DNA from: Clostridia bacterium
Lineage (GTDB): Bacteria; Bacillota; Clostridia; Christensenellales; Aristaeellaceae
Reading direction: 5' to 3'
Assembly: GCA_017552535.1 (NCBI GenBank)
Contig: JAFZPV010000011.1
Span: 1-38,171, forward strand
Length of the DNA: 38,171 nucleotides
Positions 21,453-29,432 of the stretch are shown here, in pieces (within the stretch, counting starts at the first letter, position 1; each line of letters opens with the position of its first letter). The notes beneath the pieces were generated by a model. That model was not told the origin of the DNA. It saw only the letters and a program-made list of their open reading frames with translations, and did no database searches. Both the position numbers and the translations under genes were made by a program.

Positions 21453-22691
21453 ATGACACACGCCGTATCCCCCAAAGATCTGGAACGCCTGCGCGCTCTT
21501 GCGCAGCGGAAAGCCAAATATGCCTCCTCCCCCGAGAATGCGCGCATCCTCGCCCAATGGGAAGCGCTGGCGCAGGGCAGGCGCGAAAGCCCCACCGTGC
21601 GGCTTTTGTTTTCAAACTTTATGGACGAGGTGGTGTATTCCCGCCTTAAGTGCGAGGGCGAAAAGGCCCGGGGCGTGGAAGCCCGCCTGCTCTCCTCCCT
21701 GGTGGGACGGGAGCTGTTCGGGGACGACACCCCCATCTCCCCCACCTACGAGCTCACGCTGAACGCGGGCGCGCATCCCTTCGGCCTGAGGCCCAACCTC
21801 AAGCGCTCCCTGAACGGCAAGGGCTTTCACATCGAGCCCGTGATCGAAGACCTGGAAAAACAGCTGGACGAGCTGCGCGGCGGCGGTTTTCACATCGACG
21901 AGGAAAAGACGCAGGAGGATATCGCCTTCGTGACGGAGCTTTTCGGCGACATCCTGCCCGCGCGCCTCGTGCAGCCCAGCCTCACCGGAGCGATCACCAA
22001 TCCCCTGGTGCAGCTGATGGGCATGGAGAATTACTACGTTTCCATGTACGACTGCCCCGACGCCCTGCACGAGGTGATGGACATGGCCACATGCGTGTAC
22101 GAAAGCTATTACGACGAGCTCGAACGGCGGAAGCTGCTCCTGCCCACCTGCGGCATCAGTCCCGTGGCGCAGGAGAGCTTCGCCTTCAACAGCGAGCTGC
22201 CCTTTGACAGGGCCGAAACGACCCGGGACGTGTGGGGCTTTCTGGAATCGCAGGAGACCACGGCGGTATCCCCGGAAACCTACGGCGAGTTCGTGTATCC
22301 TTACCAGGACCGGCTGGTGAGGCGCTACGGTCTTTTGTCCTACGGCTGCTGCGAGCGCGTGGACGCGATCTGGCCGGATTACCTTTCCAAATGGAAGAAC
22401 CTGCGCAAGCTCTCCGTTTCCCCGTTCAACAACGAAAACCTGGTGGGCGAATACCTGAGGGGCAGCAACGTGGTGTACTATTCCAAGCCCCGCGCCGAAT
22501 ACGTCACGCAGCCCGGTCCCCTGGACGAAGAAGCCCTCCGGAAATACTTCAGGGGCGTATGCGAGGCCTCCAGCGGCTGCCTGCTGGAGATCGCCCAGCG
22601 GGAGGTAGGCACCGTTTACGGCGACTTCGAGCGCGGCCACAGATACGTGCAGATCGCCCGGGAATGCGTGAGCGAATATTGGAAGCCTTAG
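21453..22691 (+). CDS. UroD/MtaA-superfamily TIM-barrel protein
   Basis: A 412-residue protein of the uroporphyrinogen decarboxylase / cobamide-methyltransferase superfamily, probably not a haem enzyme. Supporting features are the segment NAGAHPFGLRPNL, PSLTGAITNPLVQLMG as the central barrel strand and loop, YDCPDALHEVMDMATCVYESYYDEL, and LSYGCCERVD near residue 310, placed like the metal or corrinoid-facing cysteine region of MtaA-like proteins. Family members of this length in Clostridia are mostly annotated by superfamily only; the substrate is unknown. The ATG at 21453 follows GAGGAGA at 7 bases. It is a single-gene unit, divergent from dat, closed by a strong hairpin. Confidence 0.75.
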   Translation: MTHAVSPKDLERLRALAQRKAKYASSPENARILAQWEALAQGRRESPTVRLLFSNFMDEVVYSRLKCEGEKARGVEARLLSSLVGRELFGDDTPISPTYELTLNAGAHPFGLRPNLKRSLNGKGFHIEPVIEDLEKQLDELRGGGFHIDEEKTQEDIAFVTELFGDILPARLVQPSLTGAITNPLVQLMGMENYYVSMYDCPDALHEVMDMATCVYESYYDELERRKLLLPTCGISPVAQESFAFNSELPFDRAETTRDVWGFLESQETTAVSPETYGEFVYPYQDRLVRRYGLLSYGCCERVDAIWPDYLSKWKNLRKLSVSPFNNENLVGEYLRGSNVVYYSKPRAEYVTQPGPLDEEALRKYFRGVCEASSGCLLEIAQREVGTVYGDFERGHRYVQIARECVSEYWKP

Positions 22692-22711
22692 TTCCTGTCC
22701 CTGCGTGAACA

Positions 22712-22740
22712 CGGAGCCCGCTTCAGTGAAGCGGGCTCCG
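22712..22740. terminator. Strong convergent-gene hairpin
   Basis: A perfect 13-bp stem, CGGAGCCCGCTTC / GAAGCGGGCTCCG, with an AGT loop. It stands between the UroD-like stop (22691) and the convergent vWA stop (22758). T-rich runs are weak on both sides, so bidirectional intrinsic termination is likely but not certain. Confidence 0.7.
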
Positions 22741-22757
22741 CAATCATTGATTTAAAG

Positions 22758-24905
22758 TCATTCGCCGAGTATGATCAGTTCAGTCTTGCCCGAATCGTTC
22801 AGGTACACGCTCACCGTGCCGCCGTCAGCGCCTTCTTCCGCGGGCCCAAACGTCACTTCCCACATACCGGAGGAAGCGTCGCGGCTCACGGATGCTTCGC
22901 GCTCCCCCGCCACCTCGGTGCGGGCAGCCGTAACGGCTTTTTCCGCGCTGTCGATCCTTTCGGCGCCGGGATTCAGGAAGTCATCAAACCGCACGCAGGG
23001 ATCGCCGTAGACGCTCCAGGCGTAGGAGAGCACTTCGTCATAGGAGAAGCTGCCCACGTATATGCCGCCGTCCCAGGTCTCCAGGCCCTTGGCCCGGGAG
23101 ATCAGGTACATGAGTTCGGTCTCGTCGTCGTTGGCACCGTCCAGCTTTTTAAGGGTCTCCACGGCCATATCATAGCTGGACGCGCCCTTGTACTGGCTGT
23201 TTCTGAGCAGCATGCCGAATTCGGTCACCGCTTCGGCCAGGCGGAGGTTGCGCTGCATGTCTTCGGACGCCTCCGCGTCAGGCGTTACGACGGCAACGTA
23301 CTCTTCGCTCTTTTCGCCGTCAGGCAGCTTGCACCTGACCTTCACCTGCGCCACCTCTTCAATACCGGTGGTCTGGGCGGTCTGGTATTTAAGTTCGGAC
23401 GCCTGAGCGCCCTGGCTGCCCTTCACGCCCGCCAGCACTGTTCCCTCAGCGGGGATCAGTTCGTACAGCGCCACCACCGTGTGGCCGGAGCCCATCTCGC
23501 CGCCGTCCTTGGTGTCGTCGGCAAAGTCTTCATTCGCAAGAGCCCTGTTCTCGTAGCCGATCAGGCGGTAGGCAGAAACGTAGGCGGGATTGAATTCCAC
23601 CTGGAGCTTCACGTCCTTGGCCACCGTGAAGAAGTTGGCGCCCATCTCGGTGACCAGCGCCCGGCGGGCTTCCTCCAGGGAATCGATGTAGGAATACACG
23701 CCGTTTCCATGGTCGGCCAGGGCTTCCAGCTTGTTGTCCTTGTAGTTCCAGCCGCCAAAGCCCATCACGGACAGGAACACGCCGGACTGCTTCTTCTCTT
23801 CGATCAGCTCCGTCAGCGCCGCCTGGCTGGTGACGCCCACGTTCAGGTCGCCGTCGGTCATCAGGATCACACGGTTGTTGCCGCCCTGGATAAAGTATTT
23901 CTCCGCAATGGCGTAGGCCGTCACGATGCCCGCGCTGCCGTTGGTGGAGCCCCAGGCGGTCATGGCGTTCACCTTGTCCATGATCTCGGAGCGCCTGGCC
24001 CCGTCCACGCCTTCCAGCTCCACGCGGTCGGTGCCCGCGTAGGTGACAATGGAGATCACGTCACCCTCGCTGAGGTTTTCGGTAAACAGCGCGAAGGCGC
24101 GCTTGATGAGGTCCAGGCGGTCCGGGCCGTCCATGGAGCCGCTGGTATCCACGAGGAACACGATGTTGGAGCGGGGCAGGTCGTCCGTGGCGATCTTTTG
24201 CGCGCCCACGCCCACCATCAGCAGAGCGGCGTTCTCGTTCCAGGGGCATACGTCCAGCGCCGTGGAGATCGCAACGGGCTTATCGTCTTTGGGCGCCAGG
24301 CCGCGGTAGGAGAAGTAATTGAGCATCTCCTCGATGCGCACGCTTTGGCGGGCGGGCATTTCGCCGTTCAGCAGCTTTCTGCGCACCGTGGTGTAGCCGG
24401 CGGTGTCCACATCCGCCGCGAAGGTGGACAGGGGCGAAGTGAGCACGCTCTTAAAGCCGCTTTCCACGATCTGGCTGTATTCCTCGGTGTTGAAGCTGAA
24501 GGAAAAGCCCTTGTTTGAGTACATGCCCATGGCAGGCATCGCTTCCATGGCGTACATGCCGTCGGCTTCTTCGGTCACCACGAACCATTCCATTTCTCCC
24601 GTGGGGGCTTCATCGTCCGCCGCCGTCTTAACGCCGGGCGTCGCCTGCACAACTGCGGTCTGAGCGGTCGTGTCCGGTTCGGGCAAAGGCATGTTCAAAG
24701 TCCCGTTCCTGACGGGCAGAAAACGCGGCAGGGCGATAGCCAGCGCCAGAGCGCAGGCCACGAGGGCCGCGCCGGACAGGACGAAGCGCCTGATCCTGGG
24801 TTTGGGTTCTCCGCGGGCCGCTTCCATTTTGGCCAGCGTGGCGGCTTCAAAATTCTCCTTGGGTTCGATCTTTGATATGGCCCGGCTGTATCTGTTGTCT
24901 TTCAT
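22758..24905 (-). CDS. YfbK-like von Willebrand factor A membrane protein
   Basis: A 715-residue protein with a cytoplasmic head (1-40), one membrane segment (41-60) and a large outer part. The conserved entry TFAADVDTAGYTTVRRKLLNGEMPARQSVRIEEMLNYF is that of YfbK-type proteins. A vWA domain follows with the metal site DTSGSM (253-258), MTDGD and a conserved threonine region, then the C-terminal YfbK/DUF3520-type domain with TGIEEVAQVKVRCK and LRLAEAVTEFGMLLR. It likely binds proteins through Mg2+ at the cell surface. The gene overlaps the upstream ECF sigma gene by 4 bases (ATGA), the place usually held by an anti-sigma factor; the short cytoplasmic head could serve that purpose (inference). 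Confidence 0.87.
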   Translation of the reverse strand: MKDNRYSRAISKIEPKENFEAATLAKMEAARGEPKPRIRRFVLSGAALVACALALAIALPRFLPVRNGTLNMPLPEPDTTAQTAVVQATPGVKTAADDEAPTGEMEWFVVTEEADGMYAMEAMPAMGMYSNKGFSFSFNTEEYSQIVESGFKSVLTSPLSTFAADVDTAGYTTVRRKLLNGEMPARQSVRIEEMLNYFSYRGLAPKDDKPVAISTALDVCPWNENAALLMVGVGAQKIATDDLPRSNIVFLVDTSGSMDGPDRLDLIKRAFALFTENLSEGDVISIVTYAGTDRVELEGVDGARRSEIMDKVNAMTAWGSTNGSAGIVTAYAIAEKYFIQGGNNRVILMTDGDLNVGVTSQAALTELIEEKKQSGVFLSVMGFGGWNYKDNKLEALADHGNGVYSYIDSLEEARRALVTEMGANFFTVAKDVKLQVEFNPAYVSAYRLIGYENRALANEDFADDTKDGGEMGSGHTVVALYELIPAEGTVLAGVKGSQGAQASELKYQTAQTTGIEEVAQVKVRCKLPDGEKSEEYVAVVTPDAEASEDMQRNLRLAEAVTEFGMLLRNSQYKGASSYDMAVETLKKLDGANDDETELMYLISRAKGLETWDGGIYVGSFSYDEVLSYAWSVYGDPCVRFDDFLNPGAERIDSAEKAVTAARTEVAGEREASVSRDASSGMWEVTFGPAEEGADGGTVSVYLNDSGKTELIILGE

Positions 24906-25381
24906 TCTTCCGTACCTCCCAGTTCCCGGCGCAAAAGCTCCCGCCCGCGGCTGAGCCAGGTGCCTACCGTGGCTTCGCGGGCGCCGAGCATCTGCGCGAT
25001 CTCAGCGATGGAATACCCCTCGTAATACTGCAGGTGTACCGGCCAGCGGTATTTGCCGGGCAGCTTGCCCATCGCCCGGATCACCTCGCGGCTCTCCTCG
25101 TCGGCGGGCAGCTCCTCGGAAAGCGGTTCCCTGCTTTTGAACCAGCCGCTGCGCAGCATGTTTTTGCACTTGTTGGCAGTCACCCGGATCAGCCAGGCCT
25201 TTTCGGCCTCAGGGTCGCTGAATACCGGGGCGTGCTTCATGTAGGACACGAAGGCGTCCTGCACGGCGTCCTGCGCGTCGGCGTGATTGAGCAGATACGA
25301 GTAGGCAAAGCGCACCAGGTCGGCGCTCCAGCGCCTGAGTGCCAAAGCGGCTGCGTCGTATCTAGCGTTGTCCAATGACAT
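24902..25381 (-). CDS. ECF-family RNA polymerase sigma factor (second)
   Basis: A 159-residue ECF sigma factor. Region 2 is VRFAYSYLLNHADAQDAVQDAFVSYMKH with AWLIRVTANKCKNMLRS; region 4 has VHLQYYEGYSIAEIAQMLGAREATVGTWLSRGRELLRREL. It begins at the ATG at 25381, 8 bases after GGAGG; the in-frame GTG at 25390 lies inside that ribosome binding site and is rejected. It lies 75 bases after the ECF transporter S gene, in the same direction; no convincing own promoter was found, so partial read-through from the transporter operon is possible. Its stop overlaps the vWA protein start, so the pair forms one signalling unit. Confidence 0.92.
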   Translation of the reverse strand: MSLDNARYDAAALALRRWSADLVRFAYSYLLNHADAQDAVQDAFVSYMKHAPVFSDPEAEKAWLIRVTANKCKNMLRSGWFKSREPLSEELPADEESREVIRAMGKLPGKYRWPVHLQYYEGYSIAEIAQMLGAREATVGTWLSRGRELLRRELGGTEE

Positions 25382-25456
25382 CTCACGCACCTCCTTCGCC
25401 TGAGAAACACCTGAGCGGGCGTATATTTTTCACGGGAAACGAGAATTAACCGATTC

Positions 25457-26143
25457 TTAAACTCCGTACTTGAGCTTGACGCGGGTAAACTTTTCGCCGA
25501 AAGGCTTTGCAAAAATGAACAAGAATACCGTATTGGAGATCACATAGGAAACGGTGTAGGGCACGGCGCTCACCAGCGAAGTGAGGTACAGCGCGGTATC
25601 GAAACCGTTGCCGTACCAGACGACCGTCCATATATCCATGATAAAGGAATACGCCACGCCCGCCAGGGCGCCGTACAGCACCAGAATGATTCTTGAACGT
25701 TTCAGCGGACCCGAAAGAAAACCCGCGAACAGGCCGATCAGCCCCAGCGCCATCATTTGAAACGACGTCCAGGGGCCCTGGCCGAAATAGAAGTTGGACA
25801 GCACGGCGGTGAGCGACCCCGTGAGGAAACCCGCCTCCCCGCCCAGGTACACGCCCGTCAGGATAGTTAGGGCGGTTACAGGCTTGAACACGGGAATAAA
25901 GCGTCCCGCCACCGACAGCGCCACCATGACGGCCACCAGCACGAGCCGCCGGGAGCCCGTCTTTTTCTTTTCGAAGCCCGCCGCGAACAGCATGAAGGAA
26001 AGCAGCGCGATCAGAAGCGAAATGAGCGCATAGTTCTTCTGTCTAAGCACCAGGGCGCCCAGCGCCACCAGCGCAGGGATCAGCGCGAAGGGCACAAAAG
26101 CGCGCACCGCCCGGCGGAGGGGAGCACTTTTGATCACGAACAT
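25457..26143 (-). CDS. ECF transporter substrate-binding membrane subunit (S component)
   Basis: A 228-residue, almost wholly hydrophobic protein with about seven membrane segments, two more than the common six-helix S unit because of an N-terminal helical pair (residues 15-55). The recognisable core GRFIPVFKPVTALTILTGVYLGGEAGFLTGSLTAVLSNFYFGQGPWTSFQMMALGLIGLFAGFL is typical of vitamin-type S components that have been predicted to carry cobalamin in Clostridia. It overlaps the ATPase gene by 10 bases and ends a six-gene operon that also encodes transcobalamin-like proteins. Substrate is inferred from neighbours; a queuosine-type base or a thiamin precursor cannot be excluded from the sequence alone. 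Confidence 0.8.
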   Translation of the reverse strand: MFVIKSAPLRRAVRAFVPFALIPALVALGALVLRQKNYALISLLIALLSFMLFAAGFEKKKTGSRRLVLVAVMVALSVAGRFIPVFKPVTALTILTGVYLGGEAGFLTGSLTAVLSNFYFGQGPWTSFQMMALGLIGLFAGFLSGPLKRSRIILVLYGALAGVAYSFIMDIWTVVWYGNGFDTALYLTSLVSAVPYTVSYVISNTVFLFIFAKPFGEKFTRVKLKYGV

Positions 26144-27768
26144 GCTTTATCCCTCTCCCCGTTTATCCTCAGGATCTCTTCCGCGTCCTCCAGCGTGGCC
26201 ACAAGGTCATACAGGCCGCGGGTCATGCGGCTGAAAGAAGTGGTATAAAAGCTGTTGCCGGCAAAAAATCGCCTGGGCAGATCGCAGCTCGTCACCTCGC
26301 CCATGAACATCATGGCGCATCTGTCGGAGACCCTGGCGGCGAATTCCACGTCGTGAGTCACGCACAGAACAGCGATGCCGCGGGCTTTAAGGCTTCTGAC
26401 CACGTCTTCAAAGCGGAGCTTTGTCTCCGGGTCCAGGCCTTTCGTAGGCTCGTCCATCAGAAGCAGGCGCGGCTTTGCCATCAGCGCTCTGGCGAGGGCC
26501 ACCAGCTGCTGCTGCCCGCCGGAAAGATCGTAGGGATGCCGGTCCATCAGGCCGCTCAGATCGAAGGGCAGGTCCTGAAGGCAAGCGCCTTCCAGTTCCT
26601 CGCGCACCGTGGCGCGCAGGAACACCGTCTGCACGTCCTGGGGCAGAAGGGCCACGCAGCCATCGTACAGCGACTGGTTTTTGTACTGCCGGATTTTTTT
26701 CCCGAACACGCGCACCGTGCCCGCGTAGGGCCTGCGCAGCCCCGCAGCGCAGCTGAGCAGAGTCGTCTTGCCGGAGCCGTTTCCGCCCAGCAGGCAGAAC
26801 ACCTCGTTTTCATACGCGCGGAAGGAAAGATCTTTAAGCGCGTCCTTTCCGTCCCTGGAGTAGCGGAAATACACGTTTTCAAATTCCAGCGCAGGCTTGC
26901 CTGAAGGCGCTCTGTCCTCCCCGGGCAGCGCGGTCACGTCCCGCTTATACCGCTTTTCGATGAGCGCGCGGCCCTCCTTTGCGCTCACGGGGCAGGCGTC
27001 CTTCAGGCCCAGCTTCAGGCACAGCCGGGTGGCGGCGGGCAGGTACGGGACCATGTCTTCCTGCCTGCCGATCTCTTTAAGCGCCTCCCGCACGGGGGCA
27101 CAGGCGATCAGCCGGCCGTTTTTCAGCGCCATCAGCCTGTCGGAGCGCTCCAGAGCTTCCTCCAGCCGGTGCTCGATCAGAAGCACCGTAAGGCCGAACT
27201 CCCGGTTCAGCCGCCGCACGGTATTGATGAATTCGGACGCCTGTATGGGGTCGAGCTGCGCGGTGGGCTCGTCAAGGAGCAGCACTTCCGGCTGCATCAC
27301 CATGACGGAGGCCAGGTTGAGCATCTGCTTCTGCCCGCCGGACAGGGCGCTCACCTTTTCCTCGAACCAGGGTTCCATACCGAAATAACAGGCGATCTCC
27401 GATACGCGGCGGCGGATCAGCCCGTTTTCAAAGCCCAGGTTTTCCAGGCCGAAGGCCAGCTCGTGCCACACCTTGTCGCACACGATCTGCTCGTCCGGGC
27501 GCTGGCACACGTAGCCGATGCGCGAGGCGGAAAGCGCCCCGTCCAGGTCCCCGAGCTTTTTCCCATCGTACAGGATCTCACCTTCCAGGCTTCCCAGGGG
27601 CTGGAGCTCTTTTTTCAGAAGCCGCATCAGGGTGCTTTTGCCGCTGCCCGTGGCGCCGCACAGCGTAACGAATTCGCCCCGCGCAAGGGCGAACGACACC
27701 TTATCCAGCGCCTTTTGCGAGGCGTTTGGATAGGCAAAGCTCAGATCCCGGACTTCAAGAAGCGCCAT
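26134..27768 (-). CDS. ECF transporter fused double ATPase (A1-A2)
   Basis: A 544-residue protein with two complete ABC ATPase halves in tandem, the energising part of an energy-coupling factor transporter. First half: Walker A GATGSGKST (38-46), signature LSGGQKQ, Walker B LLLDEPTAQLDP. Second half: Walker A GGNGSGKTT, signature LSGGQQQL, Walker B LLLMDEPTKGLDP, then the switch histidine in CVTHD. In most ECF systems the two ATPases are separate genes; fused forms occur in group I systems such as YkoD. The start was set at the ATG at 27768 (MALLEVRDLSFAYP), which overlaps the T-component gene by 28 bases; longer extensions lack support. Confidence 0.95.
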   Translation of the reverse strand: MALLEVRDLSFAYPNASQKALDKVSFALARGEFVTLCGATGSGKSTLMRLLKKELQPLGSLEGEILYDGKKLGDLDGALSASRIGYVCQRPDEQIVCDKVWHELAFGLENLGFENGLIRRRVSEIACYFGMEPWFEEKVSALSGGQKQMLNLASVMVMQPEVLLLDEPTAQLDPIQASEFINTVRRLNREFGLTVLLIEHRLEEALERSDRLMALKNGRLIACAPVREALKEIGRQEDMVPYLPAATRLCLKLGLKDACPVSAKEGRALIEKRYKRDVTALPGEDRAPSGKPALEFENVYFRYSRDGKDALKDLSFRAYENEVFCLLGGNGSGKTTLLSCAAGLRRPYAGTVRVFGKKIRQYKNQSLYDGCVALLPQDVQTVFLRATVREELEGACLQDLPFDLSGLMDRHPYDLSGGQQQLVALARALMAKPRLLLMDEPTKGLDPETKLRFEDVVRSLKARGIAVLCVTHDVEFAARVSDRCAMMFMGEVTSCDLPRRFFAGNSFYTTSFSRMTRGLYDLVATLEDAEEILRINGERDKACS

Positions 27769-28619
27769 TTCAGTTCGTCTCCCCATTCGATCAAAGAGGG
27801 CAAAAGCGTCAAAACGCCGTAGCACAGGTAGGATGCAATGCTCATGCCGTCACAGGGCACGGCGCTGAGCGCCGGATAAAACACGAATCTCACGCCGCCG
27901 AAAGCTGCCGGCCATACGGAGAAAAGCGCCAGAACCAGCGCGCTCGCGGTCAGGCAGGCGTCCTTCGCCCCAAAGCAGCGGCGGGCAAAAAAGCTGCGGC
28001 GGGTCACGCCGTAGCCCCGGGCCGCCATGGAATCCGCCGTGATCACGCCGTTTTCCAGCGCCCAGGTGACCATCACGGAGAATACGCGCATGCCGCCCCG
28101 CATGGCGTCGATGGGATTGTCGTCCTTATACAGTCCCAGCGCCTTCTGGGCGTCGTTCACTTTTTTCGCCTGCTGTTTAAACAGCGGGATGTAGCGCAGC
28201 GCCATGGATACCGTGAGGGCGAGCCTGGGCGAGAAGCGGCCAAACAGGTACAAAAGCTTGTCCGACGTCATGATCTGGGAATAGCTTCTGAACCAGTACA
28301 ATACCGATACGATCATTCCGGAAGCGGCAAGGCCGTACAGACAGGCCTCCAGCGTGACCGGGTTGTCGTTCAGAACGAACAGCACGGTAACGCCGTTGTG
28401 GTGCGTGAGCGGATTGATGAGGGCCATCACCAGAAACAAAAGCAGGTACAGCGCGTGGGAGCGCATGCCGTTTGATCCGTTCCTCGTAAAGTACAGGCTC
28501 AGCGCGCCGAAAAGCGACAGCGCCAAAATCACCGGATGCATGGAGAACATGGCAACGCCCGCCGCGGCCATAAAGTATACCGTGACGGCGACGGGGTCGT
28601 ATCTGTCCAGTGCGCTCAT
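27741..28619 (-). CDS. ECF transporter transmembrane coupling subunit (T component)
   Basis: A 292-residue CbiQ-type membrane subunit that couples the ATPase to the S component. Five to six membrane segments are visible. The two coupling motifs that contact the ATPases are present: the SMALRYIPLF region, and AARGYGVTRRSFF as the usual ARG motif. The conserved STHPVIL-like start SMHPVILALSLFG fits the family. It overlaps the TIM-barrel gene by 4 bases (ATGA) and the ATPase gene by 28 bases, so all three are translationally coupled. Confidence 0.92.
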   Translation of the reverse strand: MSALDRYDPVAVTVYFMAAAGVAMFSMHPVILALSLFGALSLYFTRNGSNGMRSHALYLLLFLVMALINPLTHHNGVTVLFVLNDNPVTLEACLYGLAASGMIVSVLYWFRSYSQIMTSDKLLYLFGRFSPRLALTVSMALRYIPLFKQQAKKVNDAQKALGLYKDDNPIDAMRGGMRVFSVMVTWALENGVITADSMAARGYGVTRRSFFARRCFGAKDACLTASALVLALFSVWPAAFGGVRFVFYPALSAVPCDGMSIASYLCYGVLTLLPSLIEWGDELKWRFLKSGI

Positions 28620-29428
28620 GATAAAAACCCCTGGTCCGACAGCCAGTCTACGGACGGCCGGAGGCTGTTTGTCTCGACGGTGAAGGTAGCCTTGGGAACG
28701 AGCCTGTCCGCCTCCAGAAGCAATTCCCGCATGGGGATCGTTCCATCCCCCAGCGCCTTATGCGTGTCGCCTGCGCCCGCGCAGCCTTTTGCCGGGCCGT
28801 TATTGTTGTGCAGGTGAAAATGGCTGATATACTTTGCACAAGTCCTGAGCCACTCCATGACCGGCAGTCCTGTGAGGTTTGCGTGGCCCACGTCCAGGCA
28901 CATGCGCAAACGCTCGTCGTCCACGCCTTCGATGATGTCCAGGATCACCCCGGGATCCTCCTCCATCACGTTCTCCAGGCATATCACGGTATCGCCCGCA
29001 TGCGCGGCGAGAAAGCGCTTCCAGAATTCGATCTGCCTTGAGGCTGTCCAGGTGGGAAAGTACAGCACGTTTATGTGGTTTACGTGCACGACCATTTTTT
29101 CGCAGCCCGCCTTTTGGCATATCTCCCAGGCGCGGCTTAGGCGCTCCTCGGCGACCCGGGCTACCTTTTTGTCTATGGCGTGGGGCAAAAGCTCGTTGAA
29201 CGGGGCGTGCATCACCCGGTGCTTTGCCCGGCGCACGTTCCGTTCAAAATGCGCCCGCACGGCGGAATCGTCGTCCATGTTGTCGGACAGGCAGTATTCC
29301 GCCAGTTCCAGACCGAAGCCGCATTGGGCCGCCAGATCAGCCGTGCGGGGCTCGTAGCGGATGGCAAAGCTGGTTTCGTCCTCGCACACGTCCGCGATGG
29401 TGGAAAGAAAAAAGCGTTTCCTGTTCAT
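28616..29428 (-). CDS. Xylose-isomerase-like TIM-barrel protein
   Basis: A 270-residue member of the AP endonuclease 2 / sugar isomerase superfamily, a metal-dependent TIM barrel. Metal-ligand motifs run in order: MVVHVNH near residue 112, VICLENVM (conserved glutamate), CLDVGHAN (aspartate and histidine) and HFHLHNNNG, then VETN near the C-terminus. It has no signal peptide. It lies 4 bases after the transcobalamin-like gene and overlaps the T component by 4 bases. Its place inside a transport operon suggests that it acts on the imported compound or on a sugar part of it; the substrate is unknown. Confidence 0.8.
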   Translation of the reverse strand: MNRKRFFLSTIADVCEDETSFAIRYEPRTADLAAQCGFGLELAEYCLSDNMDDDSAVRAHFERNVRRAKHRVMHAPFNELLPHAIDKKVARVAEERLSRAWEICQKAGCEKMVVHVNHINVLYFPTWTASRQIEFWKRFLAAHAGDTVICLENVMEEDPGVILDIIEGVDDERLRMCLDVGHANLTGLPVMEWLRTCAKYISHFHLHNNNGPAKGCAGAGDTHKALGDGTIPMRELLLEADRLVPKATFTVETNSLRPSVDWLSDQGFLS

Positions 29429-29432
29429 ATCT

